In this document: positions 46,500 to 56,251 of the stretch, piece by piece
Position numbering within the stretch: position 1 is the first letter of the stretch
Layout of the letters: each line of letters begins with the position of its first letter
Origin: Bacillus mycoides
GTDB lineage: Bacteria > Bacillota > Bacilli > Bacillales > Bacillaceae_G
NCBI RefSeq assembly: GCF_018742245.1
Contig: NZ_CP036132.1
Coordinates: forward strand, 4,397,001-4,461,000
Direction of reading: 5' to 3'
Length of the DNA: 64,000 nucleotides
Program-made: the position numbers and the translations under genes
The notes under the pieces: generated by a model
Database searches by the model: none
What the model was told of the DNA's origin: nothing
What the model saw: only the letters and a program-made list of their open reading frames with translations

Positions 46500-46599
46500 G
46501 TTGTACTCCCCTTCAATAGTTTTTATCTATCCAACCAAACCTATATAACTCATTTCTTTCGAGTCCATGCTACTTAAAATCTATTTCATTCAAATTAAA

Positions 46600-46628
46600 A
46601 ACAACATAAACTGTATGTTTATGTTGTT
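46600..46628 (-). terminator. Orphan hairpin, terminator-like on the minus strand
   Basis: AACAACATAAAC and GTTTATGTTGTT flank TGTAT; on the minus strand TTTTTAATTT follows. No minus-strand gene ends here, so it either ends an unseen transcript or is an operator. The interval 46500-46789 holds no other feature I can support. Confidence 0.4.
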
Positions 46629-46789
46629 AAAATGCTTTTAGAAAATAATATTATACAAGATTTCTAATATAGAATCCCTCATAAATGTGACATTTTTCAA
46701 AACATTTTCGTCCAATTATGAAAAAAGTGATATCAATCTATGAACATACGGATATGATGTAATAAGCACATAAATAAAGGGGGCGTCTA

Positions 46790-47011
46790 ATGGTTTATTT
46801 TTTAATGGCTCTCATTCACCTCATTGTCCCTGCACTTATTGGACTTTCCTTGTATTGGTACACGAAAAGACATAGTATTTTCTATGCTGTCCTCGGTGTT
46901 CTTCTTCCAGGTATTATTCTTATTACACTCTTCCGTATTCCATTTTTAAATTTAATTCCACTTATTACTGCTATCTTGTTTCTCATCTTTTTACCAAAAA
47001 TAAAAAAATAG
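46790..47011 (+). CDS. Small membrane protein, three hydrophobic segments
   Basis: This 73-residue protein has hydrophobic segments at about residues 3-24, 30-47 and 50-69. AAAGGGGGC precedes the ATG. Its 3' end overlaps a bidirectional terminator shared with the DMT transporter. The family is not recognised. Confidence 0.6.
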   Translation: MVYFLMALIHLIVPALIGLSLYWYTKRHSIFYAVLGVLLPGIILITLFRIPFLNLIPLITAILFLIFLPKIKK

Positions 47012-47045
47012 GAAAGCAGATCATAGGTAATCTGCTTTCCTATTT
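47008..47045. terminator. Bidirectional terminator
   Basis: ATAGGAAAGCAGAT and ATCTGCTTTCCTAT form a long stem between convergent genes. Confidence 0.85.
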
Positions 47046-47945
47046 TGATATAGGTTCTTGTACGGTAGAGTGCGCTTCTATTTTCTCTGATTTCACAAAC
47101 CATAGACCGAAGAAAATGATAATTCCACCGATTATTTGTTGAAACGATACATATTCATTTGCCCATACAGCTGCAAATAAAACAGCTACAAGCGGTGTTA
47201 TATACATATATACCATCGTATGTGACGCACCAATTTTTTGCACACCAACATACCACATCACTAAACCAAATACTGTTACAAAGAAAATAGAATATAGTAA
47301 AGCAAACAATGTCATTCCGTGTGTAATGTGAAATGGCATGACAAATACATGTGGCCCGCTTAATAATAAGAGCGGAATCGCTCCGACTAATGCCGACCAT
47401 GCAGTAACACGTAGTGCAGAGTATTTTTTTATTAATGGCCCTGCTAAAACAGGATAAAGTCCCCAGCATATCGATGTAATTAGTCCAATCCCATTTCCGT
47501 AGAAAGAACTAGCGAGTGAATGCCCCGCTACTAAAACTAATGTAGCACCAACAAAAGCAATCATGGAACCAACTAACTTTCGAGAAGAAAATTTTTCTTG
47601 TTTCAAGAAAATCGCAAATAAAGTTGTAAAAATAGGTGAAATAGAAATGAGTAAAGAGGCATTTGTAGCGGATGTATATTGTACAGTCTCCATAAATAGC
47701 GTTTGATACAGTACAATACCTACCGTGCTAACCATGATTAATCTTGGTATATCTTTTCGCTCCATATAAAGTGACTTTTCGATAAAGAACGTAAGTAATA
47801 ACAGTAGTGGTGCTGCTGCCATCATTCGAACTGCAGTAAACTCAATCGCTGTAAATTCTAAAAGTCCATATTTCGCAATCGTATAGTTAATCCCCCAAAT
47901 AATAACGACACTTAAAATTAATAACTCAATTCCCCATCTTTTCAT
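47040..47945 (-). CDS. EamA/DMT-superfamily transporter
   Basis: This 301-residue protein has ten hydrophobic segments in two five-helix EamA repeats (WGINYTIAKYGL in the first, GIGLITSICWGLYPVLAG starting the second). Such proteins export amino acids or other metabolites. The start is ATG at 47945 after GGAGGGGA; an upstream ATG six codons earlier overlaps that site. Substrate unknown. Confidence 0.85.
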   Translation of the reverse strand: MKRWGIELLILSVVIIWGINYTIAKYGLLEFTAIEFTAVRMMAAAPLLLLLTFFIEKSLYMERKDIPRLIMVSTVGIVLYQTLFMETVQYTSATNASLLISISPIFTTLFAIFLKQEKFSSRKLVGSMIAFVGATLVLVAGHSLASSFYGNGIGLITSICWGLYPVLAGPLIKKYSALRVTAWSALVGAIPLLLLSGPHVFVMPFHITHGMTLFALLYSIFFVTVFGLVMWYVGVQKIGASHTMVYMYITPLVAVLFAAVWANEYVSFQQIIGGIIIFFGLWFVKSEKIEAHSTVQEPISK

Positions 47946-48146
47946 GCACAATCCCCTCCGCAAAGAGAATTATACAGAAAATTCAACTATGTGTACATTT
48001 CATTATGTGAAAAAATCTTTTTATTGTATGAAGAACCTTGTCTTGGTAAATGAAGTTTTATAGACGATTTTCAAAATATATCAGCGATTCGACAAGGAAT
48101 ATCGATTTCCCAATAAGAAACGACAATAGCAGCACCCTATACTATA

Positions 48147-48189
48147 AAGAAAAGGCAGCTCCAAAATATTTTTGGGCCGCCGTTTCTTT
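48147..48189 (-). terminator. Terminator of the HesB-like gene
   Basis: AAAGAAACGGCGGCCCAAAA and its near-complement form a long interrupted stem ending in TTTTCTTT on the minus strand, just past the stop codon. Confidence 0.7.
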
Positions 48190-48190
48190 A

Positions 48191-48514
48191 CTATACTCGA
48201 ACATGTAACTTCATATTTGGATTATAAAACTGGCTTGGGCTCTTCAGCTGAAAAGTCCCTCCAACTTCATGCCAATCAACTGTTAACTTATCATCCATAA
48301 ATACAAGCTTTGTTCGATCTGCGATAAAGTTTAGTACGCTTGATTCAATATCTACATCGCGCTCATCTTTCTCTGAAACGGCTACTAAATCAATAATCCC
48401 GCTCATAACACAACCGCAACCTTCATTATCGTAAAATAATTTTATATATTTCGCTTCATTTGGAATCGTATCCATAATCTTTTTATATGCTGCTTCTGTT
48501 ACAGTAACGTACAT
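48191..48514 (-). CDS. HesB/IscA-like iron-sulfur biosynthesis family protein
   Basis: This 107-residue protein starts MYVTVTEAAYKKIMDTIPNE, with the beta-strand then helix typical of HesB-like domains, and carries a GCGC pair (residues 33-36). Typical A-type carriers use three cysteines (C...CGC); the C-terminal CGC is absent here, as in the YqkB-type branch, so cluster binding is unproven. ATG at 48514 has AGAGGA upstream; an in-frame ATG 17 codons earlier is less homologous. Confidence 0.7.
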   Translation of the reverse strand: MYVTVTEAAYKKIMDTIPNEAKYIKLFYDNEGCGCVMSGIIDLVAVSEKDERDVDIESSVLNFIADRTKLVFMDDKLTVDWHEVGGTFQLKSPSQFYNPNMKLHVRV

Positions 48515-48637
48515 GCGTAAATCTACATCCTCTCTTCTCGTATCCTTTATATATTGTACCACCATTTTTCTTAAAATTTATATACAGAAAATTAAGACTA
48601 ACATACAATGTATGTGGTAAAGGATGCTATATCACTG

Positions 48638-48811
48638 ATGTTCAAACTACAGCGATATCCCATTTTCTTAAGTCTATTAGGTAGCTTTTTTATTTCTAGC
48701 GGAATGGTATTACAACATATACTTCCCTATTCCCCTTCTATTGGCTGGATTCTAGGTTTTATTTGTTTTACATCCGCTTCTTATTTTGCTATGAAAAATA
48801 AAAACAACTAA
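48638..48811 (+). CDS. Small two-helix membrane protein
   Basis: This protein of 57 residues (MFKLQRYPIFLSLLGSFFIS...) has two hydrophobic segments. An in-frame ATG at 48608 would add ten residues. Neither start has a well-placed ribosome binding site (AAGGAT lies about 14 bases before 48638), so the start is uncertain. Family unknown. Confidence 0.45.
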   Translation: MFKLQRYPIFLSLLGSFFISSGMVLQHILPYSPSIGWILGFICFTSASYFAMKNKNN

Positions 48812-48994
48812 CAAAGTAAGAATTATCTTAAGGAGGATTTTGATGTAGACGTTACTTTGATTCCACAGGAGACATGGTGGTTATCAAACTAATAACACCT
48901 CTCCTATTTTTGAAATCTATATACACAATACGATCGACCACACAAAAATATAGAATCTACAATATATATATAGTAGTTCTACTTTTAAAACTAG

Positions 48995-50131
<1,137 letters not shown>

Positions 50132-50346
50132 CCCACTCTTACAAATCGTTCATTTTACAAAAAAACTTCGCTACCGAGGCCAAAAAAATTACAAATAAAT
50201 TAAAACAAATAAATTAAAACAAATAACAGACAAATTCATTATATACCTTACCTTGGATATATCCATATTTTGATTTTTCAAATTGGTACACTATGTCAAT
50301 ATTGTAAACATCCCCTTTATTGGATTCCGTACTTCCATCCAAAATG

Positions 50347-50386
50347 AAAAGGGAAATCACTCTAAAGAAAGTGATTTCCCCTTTTT
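50347..50386. terminator. Bidirectional terminator
   Basis: AAAAGGGAAATCAC and GTGATTTCCCCTTTTT form a stem between the collagen-like gene and the convergent kinase pair. The preceding 200 bases hold nothing else I can support. Confidence 0.85.
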
Positions 50387-50399
50387 AAAATACCCACCG

Positions 50400-51617
50400 T
50401 TAAATCGGCAACATAATCTCAACAGTCGTTCCAACTCCAACTTGACTTTCAAAGTTCAATTTACCGTGGTGATCTTTAATAATTTTTTCCGTAACTACTA
50501 ATCCTAAGCCTGTTCCAGTTTCTTTCGTTGTGTAAAAAGCTTCATTTAGCTTAGGAATTTTATCTTTCGGAATACCGCATCCCTCATCTATAATTTGAAC
50601 AATGATCACATCTTCCACTATAACTTTTACAGTAATAGTTCCGCCAACTGACATTGCTTCAATCGCATTTTTAATTAAATTAAAAAATACTTGTTTCAAT
50701 CGTTTCTCATCACATGTAATTGAAGGCATGTCTTTACTATAAATAGCATGCATTTTTATCCCTTGTTCTAAAGCTGGCTTTTCCATAACCCTGATAACAT
50801 AAGAGATGATTTCTTTAATATTATGAGTTTCGGATTCTACCGATTTAGATTTCTCAAACCCATTTAGTTCTGTAGCAATTGTATAAATTCGCTCTACTTC
50901 CTGTCTCATAATTTCACTATAAATCTTATCTTCTGGATATTTTTTCGCTTGCTTATTCACAAGTTTTTTCAATTTCTCTAACGGTCTTCTAATCTTATCA
51001 CCAATTACTGTTGCCATTTTTCCAACCATCGCTAATTTTTCTACATTTTGTATTTCTTTGTCCATCATTTCAAGTGTACGAACGTAAGATTGGAATCTTA
51101 AAAATATAATCCAACATATAATAACAAACACGCTATATAATGCTATTGGGATAAGAACGATAAAGGATTGAACAACGAATCCCATAAGTGCATATTTTCC
51201 AACAATAGTTCCGGCAACTAACCAAAAGTACCTCTTATTCACAAATATCGGTGCAAATAAAATAAAGAATCCTTCTACTATATTCCCGCCATCAAATTCC
51301 GCATCACTTCCGTAATAAATAATGAAGTTATTAATAAAATCCAATATATTATAGCCAATTAAAATAATATACTTCACAATATACGGCTTTTTCCATTTCA
51401 TAAAATAAAGTCCTATAAAGAATAATCCAACCATCAAACTATATAGCCATAAACCTAATCCTTCTCCAAAAACATCTGCTAGTTTTTGATTTTTATCTGC
51501 TAAAAGGACCATCGCCTTTTCAGCAAAATCATATGCAAAAAATATAACGAAGAATAAGCTTAAAAATATTATTAATGCCTTTATCTCTTCCTTTTCAAAT
51601 ATATTGCCTTTTTCCAT
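50400..51617 (-). CDS. Membrane histidine-kinase paralogue lacking the phospho-acceptor His
   Basis: This 405-residue protein has six or seven membrane segments (to about 190), a dimerisation region, and an HATPase_c domain with intact boxes: N-box FFNLIKNAIEAM, G1 DEGCGIP, and G2 GTGLGL. At the H-box, where the upstream paralogue has TVGHEIKNPL, this one reads VIGDKIRRPL: Asp207 replaces the conserved His. ATP binding looks possible but autophosphorylation at the usual site does not. It lies 25 bp after its paralogue and shares the same sensor layout (FDGGNIVEGFFILFAPIFVN). GGAGTT precedes the ATG. It may act as a dominant-negative or heterodimer partner of its neighbour. Confidence 0.85.
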   Translation of the reverse strand: MEKGNIFEKEEIKALIIFLSLFFVIFFAYDFAEKAMVLLADKNQKLADVFGEGLGLWLYSLMVGLFFIGLYFMKWKKPYIVKYIILIGYNILDFINNFIIYYGSDAEFDGGNIVEGFFILFAPIFVNKRYFWLVAGTIVGKYALMGFVVQSFIVLIPIALYSVFVIICWIIFLRFQSYVRTLEMMDKEIQNVEKLAMVGKMATVIGDKIRRPLEKLKKLVNKQAKKYPEDKIYSEIMRQEVERIYTIATELNGFEKSKSVESETHNIKEIISYVIRVMEKPALEQGIKMHAIYSKDMPSITCDEKRLKQVFFNLIKNAIEAMSVGGTITVKVIVEDVIIVQIIDEGCGIPKDKIPKLNEAFYTTKETGTGLGLVVTEKIIKDHHGKLNFESQVGVGTTVEIMLPI

Positions 51618-51642
51618 ATGATAACTCCTTTAACAACACCTC

Positions 51643-52872
51643 TTAATCTTGTGTCACATTGCGCTCACATTTTTTCGGGAGTAGTATTTCTACTCTCGTC
51701 CCTTTCTTTACTTCACTAGAAATGTGTAATTCTCCAAGATGCTCTGTCATAATTCGCTCCGCTACCGTAAGACCTAATCCAATTCTATCTTGCTTTGTTG
51801 TATAAAAAGCATCCTTAACTCTTCCTAAATTATCCTTTTTTATCCCAAAACCACTATCTACTATCCTTACTATTACGTAATCTCTTTTTTTATTTTCAAC
51901 TTGTATTTTTAATGTTCCGCCATGCTCCATTGCCTCTAAAGCATTTTTAATAACATACAAAAATACTCCTTTTAATTTGCGTTTATCACATTCAATTTCA
52001 CTTCTATTTTGCTCTTCATTAAAGGTGCAATTTATATTTAACTCGTTCATTTTTTCGCGCATGTTTTCTACCGCTTGTACTAAAATATCACTTACAATGT
52101 GTTTTTCATAAACAGAAGGTTTACATGTAGCAACCTCCATTAATTCACTAATCATATTATTCATATTTTCGATTTCGAGAATCATTTGTTCATATGTTGC
52201 ATCTTTTTCGTGTTTCTCTTTTTGTAATTGCGTAAACCCTTTTAATGAAGCAAGTGGGTTTTTAATTTCATGTCCGACTGTCGCTGCCATTTTTCCGATA
52301 ACCGCCAATTTTTGTGACTGACTTGCCTCTGCAATACGTCCCTTTACTGCTGAAAGATATTGTAAAAATCGATTTAAAATAATAAATGACACGAAAAGTA
52401 ACACCATATTTATAACAAGAGACATAAACAAGTTAAGTTCTCCAAATACAAATAGGTATATCATATATTTCCCTATAAGAAATGGCGCTAAGACAAATAA
52501 ATATCTTTTACTCAAAAATATCGGTACGAAGAAAATGAAAATATATTCAATTACATTCCCTTCATCAAATGCTATTGTATTATGAAAAGCATACCATCCA
52601 ATATTAAAAGTCTCTGCAATCATGTATGCAAATAAATATGTATATTTAACTAAATATGCTTTTCCTCTCTCAAATAAGTAAACACTAATACCTAATATAG
52701 CCATAATATATGCAAGCTTCCATATCACTTTATGCCAATTTCCTAAAGGCATTGTATCTTCTAATATAATCGCGTATGCAACCTCGTATACAATTACAAT
52801 AACATGTATTACCCATAAGAAAATCTTAGCGTTTTTCTTTTCTTCTTTAGCTGATAGAAAACTCTCTCCCAC
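51643..52872 (-). CDS. Sporulation-kinase-like membrane histidine kinase
   Basis: This 409-residue kinase has six or seven membrane segments (to about 180), an H-box TVGHEIKNPLASLKGF with His201, and an HATPase_c domain (N-box FLYVIKNALEAMEHGG, G1 DSGFGIK, G2 GLGLTV). The absence of an extracytoplasmic domain and of an adjacent response regulator resembles orphan sporulation kinases such as KinB that feed Spo0F. The start is GTG at 52870-52872 after AAGGGG. It forms an operon with a downstream paralogue lacking the His. Confidence 0.85.
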   Translation of the reverse strand: MGESFLSAKEEKKNAKIFLWVIHVIVIVYEVAYAIILEDTMPLGNWHKVIWKLAYIMAILGISVYLFERGKAYLVKYTYLFAYMIAETFNIGWYAFHNTIAFDEGNVIEYIFIFFVPIFLSKRYLFVLAPFLIGKYMIYLFVFGELNLFMSLVINMVLLFVSFIILNRFLQYLSAVKGRIAEASQSQKLAVIGKMAATVGHEIKNPLASLKGFTQLQKEKHEKDATYEQMILEIENMNNMISELMEVATCKPSVYEKHIVSDILVQAVENMREKMNELNINCTFNEEQNRSEIECDKRKLKGVFLYVIKNALEAMEHGGTLKIQVENKKRDYVIVRIVDSGFGIKKDNLGRVKDAFYTTKQDRIGLGLTVAERIMTEHLGELHISSEVKKGTRVEILLPKKCERNVTQD

Positions 52873-53044
52873 TTCAACACCCCTTCAAAAGAATACCATT
52901 TATTATAATAAATGATTTTCATAGACAAACAAAGATAAATTGAACAAATGAGGAAAATCAATCCATAGATAATATACTTCTTCAGACCATATGTAAGCAT
53001 AAAAATCATGAACAATAATACGTATAATATGGGAGGTGCTTTAT

Positions 53045-55072
53045 ATGGACGGTCGTGAAAATAAGAAGATAGAACAGTTACAATCCTTTACGAAAAACAA
53101 TGAAGGAAAAGAGATGACAACGAATACGGGTGTCAAAATTTCAAATGATGAAAACTCTTTAACCGCCGGCGATCGTGGTCCTACACTTTTAGAAGATTTC
53201 CTTATGCGAGAAAAACTCGCTCATTTTGACCGTGAACGAATTCCTGAAAGAGTCGTTCATGCTCGCGGTTACGGAGCACATGGTGTTTTTGAGCTATATG
53301 ATTCTTTAGAAGATTTAACAATGGCTCATTTTTTACAAGACCCATCTAAAAAGACACCTATTTTTATTCGTTTTTCTGAAGTTGCAGGATCAAAAGGTGC
53401 AAATGAAACGAACCGAGATGTACGAGGATTCGCTGTTAAGTTTTATACAGAGGAAGGAAATTTCGATTTAGTGGGTAATAACATCCCGATTTTCTTCATT
53501 CAAGATGGTATTAAATTTCCGGATCTTATTCATGCTCTTAAACCAGAGCCACATAATGAGATTCCTCAAGGACAAACAGCACATGATACTTTTTGGGACT
53601 TTATCGCCAATAATCAAGAATCAGCTGCGATGATGATGTGGATTATGTCTGACCGTACAATTCCGAGAAGTTTTCGAATGATGCAAGGGTTCGGCGTTCA
53701 TACATTTCGCTTAGTTAATAAACACGGAAAGTCACGATTCGTAAAATTCCACTGGAAGCCTAAGCTTGGTGTTCACTCGTTAATTTGGGATGAAGCTCAA
53801 AAACTAGGCGGTGCTGATCCGGATTACCATCGCCGTGATTTATGGGAAAATATTAATGCTGGAAACTACCCTGAGTACGAACTTGGCGTTCAAATTTTAG
53901 AAGAAGAGGACGAATTTAAATACGATTTTGATATATTAGATGCAACAAAAATTTGGCCGGAAGAAGACTTCCCTGTTAAAATCATCGGAAAAATGACGTT
54001 AAATCGGAACGTTGATAACGTATTTGCGGAAACAGAACAAGTCGCACTGCACCCTGGAAGCATCGTCCGCGGTATCGATTTTACAAATGATCCTCTCTTA
54101 CAAGGTAGACTCTTTTCTTATACAGATACGCAATTAGCCCGCGTCGGTACAAACTATCAAGAGTTACCGATTAACCGCCCGGTATGTCCTTTTCATAACA
54201 ATCAAAGAGATGGTGCGTCTAAATATATAATTGATAAAGGAAAAGTCGCTTACCATAATAACTCTTTAGCTAATAACTCTCCCTTTACTGTACCTGGTAC
54301 GAAAGGCGGTTTCGTTACATATCCTTCTACTATTTCCGGACATAAAACAAGAGAAACAGCCGCTAGTTTTAAAGACCATTTCTCACAAGCCCGTTTATTT
54401 TGGAATAGTATGAGCCACGTCGAAAAAATCCATATTATGCAGGCCTTCTCCTTTGAATTAGGAAAAGTAAAAAGTAAATCAGTTCGCCAACAAGTCGTAG
54501 ATATGATTGGTCATATAAGTACAGAATTAGCTACTTTAGTAGCTGAAGCAGTCGGGGCAACAGTGCCAAATGTTCAAGAATCAAATGTTACAAACTCCTC
54601 ACCAGCACTAAGTATGGAACATACAACATTCAGCCCAAATACATTACGAGTAGGCGTCATTGTTGCAAACGGATATGACGGTCAAAACGCACAATATATT
54701 ATAAATCAATTCAAACAAGCCGGTCTTCAGCCCGTTATTATTTCCGAACGATTAGGTTTTGTGCAAGGCTCTCAAAATGTAAAGTGGGAAGTGAATGATA
54801 CTTTCTTAACAGGATCACCGCTTCTTTACGATGGGCTACTTCTTATTGGCGGAAATATTGATGATCATTTTCTTAACAAAGCAAGTTCATTTGTCGTAGA
54901 ATCATATAATCACTTTAAGCCAATTGGCGCTTTCCAAAACGGAACTACTATTATTCAATCTTTAAACATCGAAGGAAAACCTGGCGTTATAACAGAACAA
55001 AACCCTACCTTACTTGCAAATGAATTTATTCAGGCAATGACAAAACAGCGATTTTGGGAAAGAGCCTATTAA
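53045..55072 (+). CDS. katE: Large-subunit (HPII-type) catalase
   Basis: This 675-residue catalase has the catalytic His72 in RVVHARGYGAHG, the NADPH/haem-region VGNNIPIFFIQDGIKFPD, and the proximal haem Tyr in RLFSYTDTQLARVG (near residue 357). A C-terminal class I glutamine-amidotransferase-like (DJ-1 fold) domain follows (about 530-675), as in clade II catalases. It degrades H2O2. ATG at 53045 follows GGGAGG; an in-frame GTG three codons earlier overlaps that site. It is followed 21 bp later by an alpha/beta hydrolase gene. In Bacillus such catalases are often sigma-B dependent. Confidence 0.93.
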   Translation: MDGRENKKIEQLQSFTKNNEGKEMTTNTGVKISNDENSLTAGDRGPTLLEDFLMREKLAHFDRERIPERVVHARGYGAHGVFELYDSLEDLTMAHFLQDPSKKTPIFIRFSEVAGSKGANETNRDVRGFAVKFYTEEGNFDLVGNNIPIFFIQDGIKFPDLIHALKPEPHNEIPQGQTAHDTFWDFIANNQESAAMMMWIMSDRTIPRSFRMMQGFGVHTFRLVNKHGKSRFVKFHWKPKLGVHSLIWDEAQKLGGADPDYHRRDLWENINAGNYPEYELGVQILEEEDEFKYDFDILDATKIWPEEDFPVKIIGKMTLNRNVDNVFAETEQVALHPGSIVRGIDFTNDPLLQGRLFSYTDTQLARVGTNYQELPINRPVCPFHNNQRDGASKYIIDKGKVAYHNNSLANNSPFTVPGTKGGFVTYPSTISGHKTRETAASFKDHFSQARLFWNSMSHVEKIHIMQAFSFELGKVKSKSVRQQVVDMIGHISTELATLVAEAVGATVPNVQESNVTNSSPALSMEHTTFSPNTLRVGVIVANGYDGQNAQYIINQFKQAGLQPVIISERLGFVQGSQNVKWEVNDTFLTGSPLLYDGLLLIGGNIDDHFLNKASSFVVESYNHFKPIGAFQNGTTIIQSLNIEGKPGVITEQNPTLLANEFIQAMTKQRFWERAY

Positions 55073-55093
55073 AATGCATGAGGAGGATACGTC

Positions 55094-55903
55094 ATGTTCG
55101 TTACAGTGGAAAAAGATGTACACATTTTTGTGCAAGATATGAACCCAGGTCCTGATAGTAAAACTGTTTTCTTTGTACACGGCTGGCCTTTAAATCACCA
55201 AATGTTTCAATATCAATTCAATGTTTTACCACAGCACGGGTTTCGCTGCGTCGCAATGGACATTCGCGGAAACGGGCAATCTGATAAACCATGGACTGGT
55301 TACACATATGACCGTTTAGCTGACGATATCGCAATTGTATTAGAAGCACTTCAAATAGAAAATGCTACGTTAGTTGGTTTCTCAGTCGGCGGTGCTCTTT
55401 CTATTCGATACATGTCACGATATAACGGTCGCCGTATTTCTAAACTTGCATTAATTGATGCCGTCTCCCCCTCTTTCGTAAAAAACCAACAATCCCCTTA
55501 CGGCGTACCGAAAGAGCAAGCAGATGCTCTGATTGCTCAAATGTATGCAAATTTGCCTAAATTTCTTAATGATGTATCTTTATCATTTTTTAATAGAAAC
55601 TTAGGGGCTGCCACGTTAGACTGGTTTTCTTATCTCGGTATGCAGTCCGCTTCTTATGCTCTCATCAAAATTTTGCAAGCTGCTGCAAACGAAGACGTGA
55701 CGAAGGACTTAAATAAAATTAACGTCCCAACAAAAATATTCCACGGTGTTCACGACCAACTCATCCCTTACAAAAGTGCTGAGCTTACACAACAACGGAT
55801 TAGAAATTCTCAGTTACATGCTCTTACAAATAGTGGTCACGGCTCGCCAATCGATCAAGCTGATGAATTGAATAAAGAACTTATTAAATTTATAAACTCA
55901 TAA
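55094..55903 (+). CDS. Alpha/beta hydrolase, non-haem chloroperoxidase-like
   Basis: This 269-residue protein has VHGWPLNHQMF at the oxyanion hole, MDIRGNGQSDKP, the elbow GFSVGG with the nucleophile Ser near residue 97, then GVHDQLIP (Asp) and SGHGSPID (His). It resembles cofactor-free haloperoxidase/esterase enzymes. GAGGAGG precedes the ATG. It shares an operon with katE and a terminator follows; a role in stress is possible but unproven. Confidence 0.82.
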   Translation: MFVTVEKDVHIFVQDMNPGPDSKTVFFVHGWPLNHQMFQYQFNVLPQHGFRCVAMDIRGNGQSDKPWTGYTYDRLADDIAIVLEALQIENATLVGFSVGGALSIRYMSRYNGRRISKLALIDAVSPSFVKNQQSPYGVPKEQADALIAQMYANLPKFLNDVSLSFFNRNLGAATLDWFSYLGMQSASYALIKILQAAANEDVTKDLNKINVPTKIFHGVHDQLIPYKSAELTQQRIRNSQLHALTNSGHGSPIDQADELNKELIKFINS

Positions 55904-55926
55904 CAAATTAACAATGCCTCCTCAAC

Positions 55927-55962
55927 AAAAAAGAATTTGCCAAAATGGCAAATTCTTTTTTT
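55927..55962 (+). terminator. Terminator of the katE operon
   Basis: AAAAAAGAATTTGCCA and TGGCAAATTCTTTTTT form a perfect stem with a T-run. Confidence 0.9.
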
Positions 55963-56023
55963 AAAATTACCACACAACTTTATTGCAACTGATTTTTCTG
56001 AAATTTTAATATGTATCTAAATA

Positions 56024-56057
56024 AAAAAACTCTTAGCAATCTTAAAGAGTTTTTTTT
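56024..56057. terminator. Second, orphan terminator hairpin
   Basis: AAAAAAACTCTT and AAGAGTTTTTTTT pair around a nine-base loop. It lies between two other terminators of convergent genes, so it is redundant or ends a small unseen transcript. The rest of 55963-56211 holds no gene I can support. Confidence 0.6.
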
Positions 56058-56211
56058 AAGCATTAAACAAATTATCCAATTATATACTAAATGAAAAATT
56101 CACACACTTCTCACAAATCAATTATTAAACCGATTCTATTTTAATTTATACTAAATGTACAAGTAATACTCCCTAACCCTAGCTTGTCTGGTTATCCCGT
56201 TAAATACTATG

Positions 56212-56248
56212 AAAAAAGAACTTGTATCGTATACAAGTTCTTTTTTTT
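56212..56248 (-). terminator. Terminator of the LtaS-like gene
   Basis: AAAAAAGAACTTGTAT and ATACAAGTTCTTTTTTTT form a perfect stem, 4 bases past the stop on the minus strand. Confidence 0.9.
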
Positions 56249-56251
56249 CGC

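Noticed and set aside
52809..53015. 68-codon minus-strand frame upstream of the kinase pair
   Set aside because: No ribosome binding site and it overlaps the supported GTG start of the kinase in another frame.
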